Assembly (NCBI RefSeq): GCF_036088315.1
Contig: NZ_CP107996.1
Span: 1,550,001-1,614,000, forward strand
Length of the DNA: 64,000 nt
Direction: 5' to 3'
Origin: Streptomyces sp. NBC_00344
GTDB lineage: Bacteria; Actinomycetota; Actinomycetes; Streptomycetales; Streptomycetaceae
In this document: positions 46,061 through 55,345 of the stretch, piece after piece
Layout of the letters: every line of letters starts with the position of its first letter
How positions within the stretch are numbered: the first letter of the stretch is position 1
Translations under genes and position numbers: made by a program
Notes under the pieces: generated by a model
What the model was told of the DNA's origin: nothing
The model's input: the letters and a program-made list of their open reading frames with translations, nothing else
The model's database searches: none

Positions 46061-47329
46061 TCAGCCGTCGCTCCCCGGCGGCGGACGCCTCTCGAGAAGT
46101 GAACTGCGGAACCGCGCCAGGGCCGAGGCGCCGCCCCTGGGCCGGCGTCCGCCGTGCACGCGGGGGTCGTCCGTCACCGCGTACCGCTTCACATAGGCAC
46201 CCAGGAACGCCTGCAGGGTCGCGACCGCCGGGATGGCGATCAGCGCACCGACCGCGCCGAGCAGCGCGGTGCCCGCGATGACCGAACCGAACGCGACCGC
46301 GGGGTGGATGTCGACGGCCTTCGACGTGAGTTTGGGCTGCAGCACGTAGTTCTCGAACTGCTGGTAGATCACCACGAAGACCAGCACCCACAGCGCGTAC
46401 CAGGGGTTGACCGTGAAGGCCAGCAGCATCGGCAGGGCGCCCGCCAGGTAGGTGCCGATGGTCGGGATGAATTGCGAGATCAGGCCGACCCACACCGCGA
46501 GGGCAGGGGCGTACGGCACGTCCAGGGCGGCCAGCAGGATGTAGTGAGCGATGCCGGAGATGAGCGCCATCAGGCCACGCGAGTACAGATAGCCGCCGGT
46601 CTTGGCGACCGCGATCTCCCAGGCGCGCAGCACTTCGGCCTGTTTCGCCGGCGGCAGCACCGAGCAGAGCGCGCGCCGCAGTCTGGGTCCGTCGGCCGCG
46701 AAGTAGAAGGCGAACAGGAATATCGTCAGCAGCCGGAAGAGACCGCCCAGGACCGTGGTCGACACGTCGAGCACACCGCTCGCACTGTTCTGGACGTACT
46801 TCTGCAGCCAGTCGGAGTGCAGCAGGCTGTCCTGGACCTGCACCCTCGACAGTTCGGTGTGGAAGGTGTGGTTGGTCCAGTTGATCACCGAGTCGAGGTA
46901 CTTGGGGAACTCCTCGACCATGTCCACGATCTGTCCGGCCAGCATCGATCCCAGGAGGAAGACGAATCCGGCTCCCGCGACCATCACCCCGAGAAAGACC
47001 AGGAAGGTGGCAAGACCCCGTCGTACGCCGCGCGCTGCCATCCGGTCGACGGCCGGTTCGACCGCGAGCGCCAGGAAGAACGCGATGAGGATGTTGGTGA
47101 GCAGCCCTATGAGCTGGTAGAAGGCCCAACTGCCCAGCTGGAAACAGGCGATGAGGGCCAGCGCGAGCACCATCGCCCGCGGCAGCCAGCCGGGCATCCG
47201 CATCGGCGCCGCCGTGGACGTTCCGGCGGGAGGCGGCGTGGGCGGCGGAGGAGTCCGTCCCGCGGTCGTCCGGTCCTCGGCGGTCGCGTCCGGGATCTGG
47301 TTCTCGGCGGTCTCATCAGTCGGTGCCAC
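46061..47329 (-). CDS. AI-2E family transporter (PerM-like membrane protein)
   Basis: 422 aa. About eight hydrophobic segments, from WLPRAMVLALALIACFQLGS on, with an internal soluble region near residues 125-190. GLISQFIPTIGTYLAGALPM and the VIYQQFENYVLQPKL block are strong family markers. The N-terminal 45 residues are Thr/Pro-rich and cytoplasmic. Members export small molecules or exchange ions; none is proved for Streptomyces. The GTG at 47329 has only a weak site. It ends about 170 bp upstream of recA, same direction. Confidence 0.88.
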   Translation of the reverse strand: MAPTDETAENQIPDATAEDRTTAGRTPPPPTPPPAGTSTAAPMRMPGWLPRAMVLALALIACFQLGSWAFYQLIGLLTNILIAFFLALAVEPAVDRMAARGVRRGLATFLVFLGVMVAGAGFVFLLGSMLAGQIVDMVEEFPKYLDSVINWTNHTFHTELSRVQVQDSLLHSDWLQKYVQNSASGVLDVSTTVLGGLFRLLTIFLFAFYFAADGPRLRRALCSVLPPAKQAEVLRAWEIAVAKTGGYLYSRGLMALISGIAHYILLAALDVPYAPALAVWVGLISQFIPTIGTYLAGALPMLLAFTVNPWYALWVLVFVVIYQQFENYVLQPKLTSKAVDIHPAVAFGSVIAGTALLGAVGALIAIPAVATLQAFLGAYVKRYAVTDDPRVHGGRRPRGGASALARFRSSLLERRPPPGSDG

Positions 47330-47377
47330 CGGGCCAGTGTCGCCTACCCGCCCGGAGCCTCTCCGGCCGCCCTGCGC

Positions 47378-47572
47378 TCAGCGCTTGCTCTCGGGAATCC
47401 CGACCGCCGAGCAGACTCCCCGCCAGACGTCCTTGGTCTCCCATCCGGCGGCGAGTGCTTCGTGCACCGTGCGTCCGCCGAGCTCCGCCATCACATGGTC
47501 ACGGGCGAACGAATCGGCATACCCCTCACCGAAGTGCTCCGCCATCCGCTCCCAGAAAATCGTCAACCGCAT
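47378..47572 (-). CDS. DUF3046 family small protein
   Basis: 64 aa: MRLTIFWERMAEHFGEGYAD at the start, VHEALAAGWETKDVWRGVC later. Conserved small actinobacterial protein near recA/recX, function unknown. ATG at 47572 with GAGGG just upstream. Confidence 0.88.
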   Translation of the reverse strand: MRLTIFWERMAEHFGEGYADSFARDHVMAELGGRTVHEALAAGWETKDVWRGVCSAVGIPESKR

Positions 47573-47651
47573 GCCCTCAGTATCCCGCCCCTGGGAGTGC
47601 ACCCGGGTCCGGCTCCCTCCCCGAGAGCGCTTTCCGCTCTACGGTCGGTAC

Positions 47652-48569
47652 ATGGCCGGATCCGGAGCATCTCCTCTCGCACGTGCCGAGCACTTCATCT
47701 GGCTGACGGCCCGGGTGCTCGAGCAGCGGCGGTTCGCTCACTGCTTCCTCGGCGGCGGGGCGGGTCCCGTCGAGGCGGCGCTGACCGCCTACCGCAACGA
47801 GGACGGAGGGTACGGTCACGCGCTGGAACCCGATCTGCGCGGCCCCGTCAGCCAGCCACTGCACACGGCGCACGCCCTGCGGGTCCTCGATTCGATCGGC
47901 CGCTGCGGTGGTGCGCGGGTGGAGCTGATCTGCCGCTATCTCACGGATGTGTCCACCGCCGACGGTGCACTGCCCGCCGTCCACCCCTCGCAGCGCGGCT
48001 ATCCGTCGGCACCCTTCATCCCGGTCGTCGACGATCCGCCGAGTGAGCTGCTGGCGACCGGGCCGGTGGTGGGACTGCTGCACCGCAACGAGGTGTGGCA
48101 CGCCTGGCTCTTCAGGGCGACCGACTTCTGCTGGGCGGCGATCGACGCGCTGGAGAACTCCCATCCGTACGAGATCCAGGCGGCGGTGGCCTTTCTGGAC
48201 GGTGTCCCGGACCGCTCGAGGGCCGAAGCCGCCGCCGCCCGGCTCGGCCGGCAGGTGCGCGACCAGCGGCTGGCCGTCCTGGACCCCCAGGACCGCGGTG
48301 CGTACCCGGTCGCACCCGGCTACGCACCGGGTGAGCAGCACTTCCCCCACGACTACGCGCGGGTACCCGATTCGCTGGCCCGCTCCTGGTTCACGGACGA
48401 CGAGATGAACCGGTCGCTGGACTTCCTCCTGGCCGAGCAGCAACAGGACGGCGGCTGGCCGGTCAACTGGCGGCCCTGGGCGCCGGGGACGCAGCTCGAG
48501 GCGCGGCCGATGGTGACGATCCAGGCACTCACGACGCTACGGGCCCACGGCCGGGACATCGGCGGCTGA
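47652..48569 (+). CDS. Hypothetical protein with terpenoid-cyclase-like toroid repeats
   Basis: 305 aa, soluble, no signal. Two blocks resemble the QW repeats of squalene/prenyltransferase alpha-toroids: AYRNEDGGYGHALEPDLR near residue 50 and LAEQQQDGGWPVNWRPW near 265. The DxDD motif of class II cyclases is absent (FTDDEMNRSLDF is the nearest), so cyclase activity is unlikely; it may bind lipids or proteins. ATG at 47652 with no clear ribosome site. Divergent from the DUF3046 gene. Confidence 0.8.
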   Translation: MAGSGASPLARAEHFIWLTARVLEQRRFAHCFLGGGAGPVEAALTAYRNEDGGYGHALEPDLRGPVSQPLHTAHALRVLDSIGRCGGARVELICRYLTDVSTADGALPAVHPSQRGYPSAPFIPVVDDPPSELLATGPVVGLLHRNEVWHAWLFRATDFCWAAIDALENSHPYEIQAAVAFLDGVPDRSRAEAAAARLGRQVRDQRLAVLDPQDRGAYPVAPGYAPGEQHFPHDYARVPDSLARSWFTDDEMNRSLDFLLAEQQQDGGWPVNWRPWAPGTQLEARPMVTIQALTTLRAHGRDIGG

Positions 48570-48584
48570 CACCCTCGGCCGGGC

Positions 48585-48890
48585 TCAGCCCAGGGCGCGC
48601 ACCCCGGCGGTGACGAGCACGGCAGCTCCGACGACGACGAGAAAGGGAGCGCGCAGCAGCAGCGCCAGCGCGGCAGCGGCCAGCCCCGCACCACGGGCGT
48701 CCAGAACGAGCTGCTGCCCGTCGCCGAAGGTCTGCTGGGCGGTGAGAGCAGCCAGCACGGCGACCGGCAGCAGGGCGGAGAGCCGTCCGACCACCGGGCG
48801 CTCCAGCACGCCGGCCGGAACCAGCAGACCGAGCAGTTTGACGAGGTAGCAGCCGGCCGCGGTCACCGCGACGGCGATCCAGATGTTCAT
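48585..48890 (-). CDS. azlD: AzlD family branched-chain amino acid export subunit
   Basis: 101 aa, four hydrophobic segments (MNIWIAVAVTAAGCYLVKLL, LSALLPVAVLAALTAQQTFG and two more), ending VTAGVRALG. Small partner of AzlC. The ATG overlaps the AzlC stop by 4 bases. Confidence 0.92.
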   Translation of the reverse strand: MNIWIAVAVTAAGCYLVKLLGLLVPAGVLERPVVGRLSALLPVAVLAALTAQQTFGDGQQLVLDARGAGLAAAALALLLRAPFLVVVGAAVLVTAGVRALG

Positions 48891-49636
48891 CGGTCCTGCT
48901 CCTTGTCTGCGGGGGCGGTGCGGAAGGTGGTGCGGCCCTTGAGGAACAGCACCGCGGGCGCCGCGAGTGCGGCGATCAGCACGGGCACGCCCACCGGCAG
49001 AACCGGCAGCAGCCCGAGCCCCAGGACGACGGCGAGCCCGGCAGCCGCACGCTCCGTCACCGTGCGCAGCATGGGGGCGAGCAGCGCGAGAAAGACCGCA
49101 GGACCTGCCGCGTCGAGACCCCAGGCATCGGGGTCACCGAGCTGGTGTGCGCCCAGTGCGCCCAGCAGCGTGGTGAGATTCCACAGCACATAGAGGGTCA
49201 GGCCGGTGACGGTGAACCCGATGCGGGCGGCCCTTCGGGTGGGCTGCGCCAGGGTGACGGCGGTGGTTTCGTCGATCACCCAGTGCGCCGCGAAAGGGCG
49301 CAGGGCGCGTGGCAGGGCGAGCAGCTGGGAGAGCCGCAGCCCGTAGAAGGTGTTGCGTATGCCGACGAAGAAGGCTCCGGCGGCCGCAGTGAAGGGGCTG
49401 CCGCCCGCGGCCAGCGCTCCGACCAGCGCGAACTGCGAAGCTCCGGTGAAGACCAGCAGGCTCATCACACAGGTCTGCAGCACGGTGAGGCCGGAGCCCG
49501 CCGCGGTCACGCCGAAGGCGAAACCGGAGAGCCCGACGGCGATACCGACACCCAGTGCGTCCCTGATGACGGCCGCGTCCGGCTTGGGATCCGGGGCTGT
49601 GCCGGTCTCCTCGATGATTGTCCGTTCTATTGCCAC
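48887..49636 (-). CDS. azlC: AzlC family branched-chain amino acid export subunit
   Basis: 249 aa. After a 30-residue cytoplasmic start, GIAVGLSGFAFGVTAAGSGL, MSLLVFTGASQFALVGALAA and FFVGIRNTFYGLRLSQLLAL match AzlC/YgaZ exporters, which with AzlD pump out branched-chain amino acids or methionine. GTG at 49636. Follows the AraC-family regulator gene by 27 bp, so the three genes are probably one operon, araC-azlC-azlD. Confidence 0.93.
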   Translation of the reverse strand: MAIERTIIEETGTAPDPKPDAAVIRDALGVGIAVGLSGFAFGVTAAGSGLTVLQTCVMSLLVFTGASQFALVGALAAGGSPFTAAAGAFFVGIRNTFYGLRLSQLLALPRALRPFAAHWVIDETTAVTLAQPTRRAARIGFTVTGLTLYVLWNLTTLLGALGAHQLGDPDAWGLDAAGPAVFLALLAPMLRTVTERAAAGLAVVLGLGLLPVLPVGVPVLIAALAAPAVLFLKGRTTFRTAPADKEQDR

Positions 49637-49663
49637 ACCTGGACGTTACGGATCGCGAGCTGG

Positions 49664-50503
49664 TCAGGTCTTGTACGTTCTTGCGCGCCCACGACGGTAC
49701 GCACCGGGGGGAACCCCCACAATCCTGGCGAAGTGCCGGTTCAGATGAGGCTGGTCGGTGAAGCCGACAGCGACCGCTGTTTCCGCCGGCGCCGCGCCCG
49801 CGTCCAGCAGCCGGCGGGCCCGGCGCACCCGTGCGTCGGTGAGCCAGGTGTGCGGTGGCATGCCGTAGGTGTCCTTGAAGGCCCGCAGCAGGGCGAACGG
49901 GCTGGTGCCGAGGTCGGCGGCGAGTTTCTCGAGGGAAGGCGGCCGCGCCATCTCCTCCTCCAGGACCGCCCGCGCGCGTGCGGCGTTCCGCGCTCCGGCC
50001 GTGCGCGCGGGGCGTTCGGGGATGGTGCCGCCGTGGGAGCGCAGCAACCGGGCCACGGCGAGCCTCAGCATGGTGTCCGCGGCGAGCGCGTTTCCCTGCT
50101 CGGCCGCCTCGTGCACCCCGACGACCAACTGAGCCGCGCCGGGGTCGTCCACGACCGGCGAGGTGAATCCGACGGGACCGCTGAGGGTGCTGATGTCGGC
50201 CGCGATCCCGGCGATGAGATCGGCTGCCGGATAGAGCGTGCGATAGGTCCACCCTTCGGGCACCCCCGCGTAACCGGTGTGCGGCGTGTCGGGGTTCACC
50301 AGGCCGAGCTGGCCCGCCCCCGCCCGGACGAGCTCGTTGCGGTGATGGAAGGCCTCGACGCCATGGGTGATCGCCGCGATGACAAAGGTCTCGTGCGTGT
50401 GCCAGGCAAAGGATTTCCGGATGTAGCGCGCGTGCAGCAGATCGACACCGGGCAGTTCGTCCAGCCGCCAGTGCCTCGCCTGCTCCTCGGTTCCGGGGGC
50501 CAT
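49664..50503 (-). CDS. AraC-family transcriptional regulator
   Basis: 279 aa. N-terminal cupin-like sensing domain (FAWHTHETFVIAAITHGVEA, NPDTPHTGYAGVPEGWTYRT) and a C-terminal pair of helix-turn-helices (SLEKLAADLGTSPFALLRAF, VAVGFTDQPHLNRHFARIVG, PPGAYRRGRA). Resembles regulators that control an adjacent AzlCD exporter, probably in response to an amino acid. ATG at 50503; divergent from lhr with only 58 bp between. Confidence 0.92.
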   Translation of the reverse strand: MAPGTEEQARHWRLDELPGVDLLHARYIRKSFAWHTHETFVIAAITHGVEAFHHRNELVRAGAGQLGLVNPDTPHTGYAGVPEGWTYRTLYPAADLIAGIAADISTLSGPVGFTSPVVDDPGAAQLVVGVHEAAEQGNALAADTMLRLAVARLLRSHGGTIPERPARTAGARNAARARAVLEEEMARPPSLEKLAADLGTSPFALLRAFKDTYGMPPHTWLTDARVRRARRLLDAGAAPAETAVAVGFTDQPHLNRHFARIVGVPPGAYRRGRARTYKT

Positions 50504-50532
50504 GACTCCATTATTTCCCCTGCTCCGAGCTG

Positions 50533-50555
50533 TTGTCAGTGGGGAGGTGCACGAT
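50533..50555 (+). promoter_or_regulatory. RecA-NDp-like promoter of lhr
   Basis: TTGTCAGTG, 8 bases, CACGAT. The -35 half is perfect; the -10 has A and T at positions 2 and 6 but C first. It ends 6 bases before the ATG at 50562, predicting a leaderless message. Confidence 0.55.
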
Positions 50556-50561
50556 GGGGTC

Positions 50562-53500
50562 ATGGTCAGGCCGGCACTCGAATCCTTCTCCCCCGCGACC
50601 CGCGGCTGGTTCACGGGGGCTTTCGACGCGCCCACGTCCGCACAGGACGGTGCGTGGCGGGCGATCGCCGAGGGCTCCGACGTCCTGGTGGTCGCGCCGA
50701 CCGGTTCCGGGAAGACTCTCGCCGCTTTCCTGGCCGCCCTCGACCAGCTTGCGTCGGCTCCGCCGCCCACCGATGCCAGGAAGCGCTGCCGGGTGCTGTA
50801 CGTGTCGCCGTTGAAGGCCCTCGCGGTCGACGTGGAGCGCAATCTGCGCAGTCCTCTCACCGGAATCCGTCAGGAGTCGGTGCGGCTGGGGCTGCCCGAG
50901 CCGGAGATCAGGGTGGGCATCCGCTCGGGCGACACCCCGGCGGCCGAGCGCCGCTCGATGGCGACGAAGCCGCCGGACATTCTGATCACCACGCCCGAGT
51001 CGCTGTTCCTGATGCTCACCTCGTCTGCCCGGGACGCGCTGGCGGGCGTCGAGACCGTGATCCTGGACGAGGTGCACGCGGTGGCGGGCACCAAGCGCGG
51101 TGCACACCTCGCTGTGTCACTGGAGCGGCTCGACGAGCTGCTCCCCCGGCCGGCGCGGCGCATCGGCCTGTCCGCGACGGTCCGGCCGGTGGACGAGGTC
51201 GCCCGTTATCTGTCGCCGCAGCGCAGGGCCGAGATCGTCCAGCCCCCCTCGGGCAAGGAGTTCGAGCTGTCGGTGGTCGTTCCGGTCGAGGATCTGGGCG
51301 AGCTGGGCGGCTCGCCGGCATCCGACATCGACCCGGACAAGGCGGAGAAGCCGTCGATCTGGCCTCATGTCGAGGAGCGCATCGCCGATCTGGTGCAGGC
51401 GCATCGCTCGACCATCGTGTTCGCCAATTCCCGCCGCCTGGCGGAGCGTCTGTGCAACCGCCTCAACGAGATCGCCTATGAGCGGGCCACCGGGGAGCCC
51501 ATGCCCGACGCGCACTCCCCCGCAGAGATCATGGCTGAGTCCGGCGCGGCCAGGGGAGCGCCCGCGCTGCTCGCCCGCGCCCATCACGGCTCGGTGTCCA
51601 AGGAGCAGCGCGCCCAGGTCGAGGAGGATCTGAAGGCGGGCCGGCTGCCGGCCGTGGTCGCCACGTCCAGCCTTGAGCTCGGCATCGACATGGGTGCGGT
51701 GGATCTGGTCATCCAGGTCGAGTCGCCGCCGTCCGTCGCCTCCGGACTGCAGCGGGTGGGCCGTGCGGGCCACCAGGTGGGAGCGGTGTCGACCGGGGTG
51801 GTCTTCCCTAAGTACCGGGGCGACCTGGTGCAGGCCGCAGTAGTCACCGAGCGGATGCGTACGGGTTCGATCGAAGCACTCCGGATCCCGGCCAACCCGT
51901 TGGACGTGCTGGCCCAGCAGCTGGTGGCCATGGTCGCCCTGGACAGCTGGCAGGCCGACGACCTGCTGACGGTGGTCCGCAGGGCGGCGCCGTTCGCCGC
52001 ACTCCCCGAATCGGCCTTCACCGGAGTGCTGGACATGCTCGCCGGGCGCTATCCGTCGGACGCCTTCGCGGAGCTGCGACCGCGCGTGGTCTGGGACCGG
52101 ATCACCGGTACGGTCACCGGCCGCCCCGGGGCGCAGCGTCTCGCCGTAACCTCCGGCGGCACCATCCCCGACCGCGGCCTCTTCGGTGTCTTCCTTGCCG
52201 GTACCGATCCGAAAAAGGGTGGCGGGCGGGTCGGTGAGCTGGACGAGGAGATGGTCTACGAATCCCGGGTGGGGGACGTATTCACCCTGGGCACCACCTC
52301 CTGGCGTATCGAGGACATCACCCGGGACCGGGTGCTGGTCACACCGGCGCCGGGTGTGCCGGGCCGCCTGCCGTTCTGGAAGGGCGACCAGCTGGGCCGC
52401 CCGCTGGAGCTGGGCCGTGCGGTCGGAGCCTTCCTGCGCGAGGTCGGCGGTCTGACTCCCGACGACGCCCGCGCAAGGCTGCTCGCCGCCGGTCTCGACA
52501 CCTGGGCCGCGGAGAACGTGCTGTCCTACCTCGACGAACAGCGCCGGGCCTGCGGCCATGTCCCCGACGACCGCACCATCGTCGTGGAGCGCTTCCGCGA
52601 TGAGCTGGGCGACTGGCGGGTCGTCGTCCATTCACCCTTCGGCGCTCAGGTGCACGCCCCCTGGGCGCTGGCTCTCGGCGCCAAGCTCTCCGAGCGGTAC
52701 GGCATGGACGCCCAGGTGATGCATGCCGACGACGGCATCGTGCTGCGGCTGCCCGACGCCGACCTGATGGGCCTCGACCTGCTGGACAGCGCCCCGGCCA
52801 CGCAGACCCAGGCACCCGGACCTGAGTACGACAGTGAGCAGGCTCCGCTGGGAGCCGCCGATGTCGCTTTCGACAAGGGCGAGGTCAGCCAGATCGTCAC
52901 CGACCAGGTCGGTGGGTCGGCGCTCTTCGCCGCGAGGTTCCGCGAATGCGCGGCGCGCGCGCTGTTGCTGCCCCGGCGCAGCCCGGGCAAGCGGACACCG
53001 CTGTGGCAGCAGCGCCAGCGCGCCTCGCAGCTTCTGCAGGTGGCCGGCGAGTTCGGCTCGTTCCCGATCGTCCTGGAAGCGGTCCGGGAGTGCCTCCAGG
53101 ACGTCTTCGACGTGCCCGGGCTCACGGAGCTGATGGGCGACATCGAGTCACGGCGGGTGCGACTCGTCGAGGTCACCACCCCGGAGCCGTCGCCGTTCGC
53201 CCGGTCCCTGCTCTTCGGCTATGTCGCCCAGTTCCTCTACGAAGGGGATTCCCCGCTTGCCGAGCGGCGGGCGGCCGCCCTCTCCCTCGACTCGCGCCTG
53301 CTGGCCGAGCTGCTGGGCCAGGCCGAGCTGCGCGAACTGCTCGACGCCGATGTGCTGGACGAGCTGGAGAGCGAGCTCCAGTGGCTGGCCGAGGACCGGC
53401 GGATCAAGGACGCCGAGGGCGTCGCCGACCGATTGCGGCTGCTCGGCCCGCTGACCGACGCGGAGCTCGCCGTGCGCGGCGCGGAGCCCGGATGGGCTTC

Positions 53501-55199
53501 CGAGCTCGCGGCAGCCCGCCGCACCATCCGGGTCCGTATCGCCGGGGCGGATCACTGGGCGGCGATCGAGGACGCCGGCCGACTGCGGGACGCGCTGGGC
53601 ACTGCCCTTCCGGTGGGCGTACCCGAGGCGTTCACCGAGCCGGTCAAGGACCCGCTGGGCGATCTTCTCTCCCGCTTCGCACGCACGCACGGCCCCTTCA
53701 CCTCGTCCACGGCCGCGGCACGCTTCGGCCTGGGCACCGCGGTCACCGACGGCGCGCTGCAGCGTCTCGCGGCGGCGGGCCGGGTGGTGCAGGGCGAGTT
53801 CCACCCGTCCGGCATCGGCCAGGAGTGGTGCGACGCCACTGTGCTGCGCCGACTGCGCCGGCGCTCGCTGGCTGCCCTTCGCCAGGAGCTCGAACCCGTT
53901 GCTCCCGCAGCGCTCGCCTCCTTCCTGCCTCAATGGCAGCATCTCGAGGGCAGCAGTCTGCGCGGTATCGACGGCCTGGCCCGCGCGGTGGAGCAGCTGC
54001 AGGGCGCTCCTGTCCCGGCATCGGCGCTGGAGAAGCTGATCCTCCCTTCACGGGTGGCCGGCTACACCCCCGCCCTGCTCGATGAACTCACCACCACGGG
54101 TGAGGTGGTCTGGGCCGGCGCGGGTGCGCTTGCCGGGAAGGACGGCTGGATCTCGCTCTTCCTCGCGGACGCCGCCCCGCTGCTCGTTCCGCCCCCGCAC
54201 CCGCTGGAACTCAGCGCGCTGCACGAGTCCGTCTTCAAGGTGCTCTCACCCGGTTACGGTCTCTTCTTCCGCCAGATCGCCGACGAGGTGCGCGCCACCA
54301 CCCATCCCGACGCCACGGACACACAACTGGCCGACGCGGTCTGGGACCTCGCGTGGTCCGGCCGGCTGACGAACGACTCGCTGGCCCCGCTCCGCTCCCT
54401 GCTGGGCTCGGGCCGCACCGCGGGTTCCACGGCTCATCGGGCCCGGCGCACCGTTCCCCGCGGCCGGTACGGCTCACTCACCGGCGCCGCCCGCCCCACT
54501 TCACGTACCGGTCCGCCGACCGTATCGGGCCGCTGGTCCGTGCTTCCGGAGACCGAGTCGGATGCGACCCACCGTGCCCATGCATTGGCCCGTACGCTGC
54601 TCGACCGGCACGGCGTCGTCACGCGCGGTGCGGTCGCCGCCGAAGGGGTCGAGGGCGGATTCTCGGCTGTATACCGCGTCCTCTCGGCATTCGAGGACAG
54701 TGGTCAGGCCCGCAGGGGCTACGTCGTCGAAGGCCTGGGCGCGGCCCAGTTCGCGATGGAGGGTGCCGTCGACCGGCTGCGTACGGCGGCGACCGCCCGG
54801 GACCGCATGGAGGCGGGTCCCCCCGGCCGCGCGCTGGTGCTCGCGGCGGCCGATCCGGCGAATGCCTACGGCGCGGCGCTGCCCTGGCCGGAGTCACCCG
54901 GGGGTGCGGGCCACAGACCGGGTCGCAAGGCGGGATCGCTGGTCGTGCTGGTGGACGGGGAGCTGGTCCTCTACCTGGAGCGCGGCGGCAAGAGTCTGCT
55001 GGCCTGGCCTGCCGGGCCCGACGATCTCCGGCTGCCTGCCGCCGGTCAGGCCCTGGCGGCATCGGCCCGCGCGGGCGCGCTCGGCACACTGACCGTGGAA
55101 CGCACCAACGGCGAATCGGCACTGACGTCGGATCTGGGCCGGCACCTGGAGGCCGCCGGATTCGTGGCCACGCCGAGAGGGCTGCGGCTCCGCGCCTGA
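50562..55199 (+). CDS. lhr: ATP-dependent helicase Lhr
   Basis: 1545 aa, superfamily 2 DNA helicase of the long actinobacterial type (Mycobacterium Lhr is about 1500 aa). Motifs: VVAPTGSGKTLAAFLAAL (I), YVSPLKALAVDVERNL (Ia), TTPESLFLML (Ib), VILDEVHAVAGTKRG (II), LSATVRPVDEVARYL (III), VATSSLELGIDMG (IV/V) and LQRVGRAGHQVGAV (VI). A winged-helix and Lhr core follow, then a C-terminal half of about 650 residues. It unwinds RNA-DNA and DNA duplexes in repair. ATG at 50562 follows a RecA-NDp-like promoter; nei lies directly downstream, as in mycobacteria. Confidence 0.96.
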   Translation: MVRPALESFSPATRGWFTGAFDAPTSAQDGAWRAIAEGSDVLVVAPTGSGKTLAAFLAALDQLASAPPPTDARKRCRVLYVSPLKALAVDVERNLRSPLTGIRQESVRLGLPEPEIRVGIRSGDTPAAERRSMATKPPDILITTPESLFLMLTSSARDALAGVETVILDEVHAVAGTKRGAHLAVSLERLDELLPRPARRIGLSATVRPVDEVARYLSPQRRAEIVQPPSGKEFELSVVVPVEDLGELGGSPASDIDPDKAEKPSIWPHVEERIADLVQAHRSTIVFANSRRLAERLCNRLNEIAYERATGEPMPDAHSPAEIMAESGAARGAPALLARAHHGSVSKEQRAQVEEDLKAGRLPAVVATSSLELGIDMGAVDLVIQVESPPSVASGLQRVGRAGHQVGAVSTGVVFPKYRGDLVQAAVVTERMRTGSIEALRIPANPLDVLAQQLVAMVALDSWQADDLLTVVRRAAPFAALPESAFTGVLDMLAGRYPSDAFAELRPRVVWDRITGTVTGRPGAQRLAVTSGGTIPDRGLFGVFLAGTDPKKGGGRVGELDEEMVYESRVGDVFTLGTTSWRIEDITRDRVLVTPAPGVPGRLPFWKGDQLGRPLELGRAVGAFLREVGGLTPDDARARLLAAGLDTWAAENVLSYLDEQRRACGHVPDDRTIVVERFRDELGDWRVVVHSPFGAQVHAPWALALGAKLSERYGMDAQVMHADDGIVLRLPDADLMGLDLLDSAPATQTQAPGPEYDSEQAPLGAADVAFDKGEVSQIVTDQVGGSALFAARFRECAARALLLPRRSPGKRTPLWQQRQRASQLLQVAGEFGSFPIVLEAVRECLQDVFDVPGLTELMGDIESRRVRLVEVTTPEPSPFARSLLFGYVAQFLYEGDSPLAERRAAALSLDSRLLAELLGQAELRELLDADVLDELESELQWLAEDRRIKDAEGVADRLRLLGPLTDAELAVRGAEPGWASELAAARRTIRVRIAGADHWAAIEDAGRLRDALGTALPVGVPEAFTEPVKDPLGDLLSRFARTHGPFTSSTAAARFGLGTAVTDGALQRLAAAGRVVQGEFHPSGIGQEWCDATVLRRLRRRSLAALRQELEPVAPAALASFLPQWQHLEGSSLRGIDGLARAVEQLQGAPVPASALEKLILPSRVAGYTPALLDELTTTGEVVWAGAGALAGKDGWISLFLADAAPLLVPPPHPLELSALHESVFKVLSPGYGLFFRQIADEVRATTHPDATDTQLADAVWDLAWSGRLTNDSLAPLRSLLGSGRTAGSTAHRARRTVPRGRYGSLTGAARPTSRTGPPTVSGRWSVLPETESDATHRAHALARTLLDRHGVVTRGAVAAEGVEGGFSAVYRVLSAFEDSGQARRGYVVEGLGAAQFAMEGAVDRLRTAATARDRMEAGPPGRALVLAAADPANAYGAALPWPESPGGAGHRPGRKAGSLVVLVDGELVLYLERGGKSLLAWPAGPDDLRLPAAGQALAASARAGALGTLTVERTNGESALTSDLGRHLEAAGFVATPRGLRLRA

Positions 55200-55200
55200 C

Positions 55201-55242
55201 CTCAGGTGCGCCGTGGCATCCCGGAGTGACCCATCACCTGAG
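55201..55242 (+). terminator. Possible hairpin after lhr
   Basis: CTCAGGTG at 55201-55208 and CACCTGAG at 55235-55242, an 8-bp stem with a 26-base loop just after the lhr stop. Weak; it may reduce read-through into nei rather than end transcription. Confidence 0.35.
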
Positions 55243-55345
55243 CAGGGCCGGCGGCCGGTCTCAGCGGCGCATGGAGGGTGGCGACGCGGCCCACCACAGT
55301 GCGATCAGCCTGATGAACCGACCGCACCTCGCGCATCATGGTGGG

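Noticed and set aside
51117..52631. 504-codon open frame on the minus strand inside lhr
   Set aside because: Lies wholly opposite conserved helicase motifs; His/Arg/Gly-rich shadow typical of GC-rich coding DNA.
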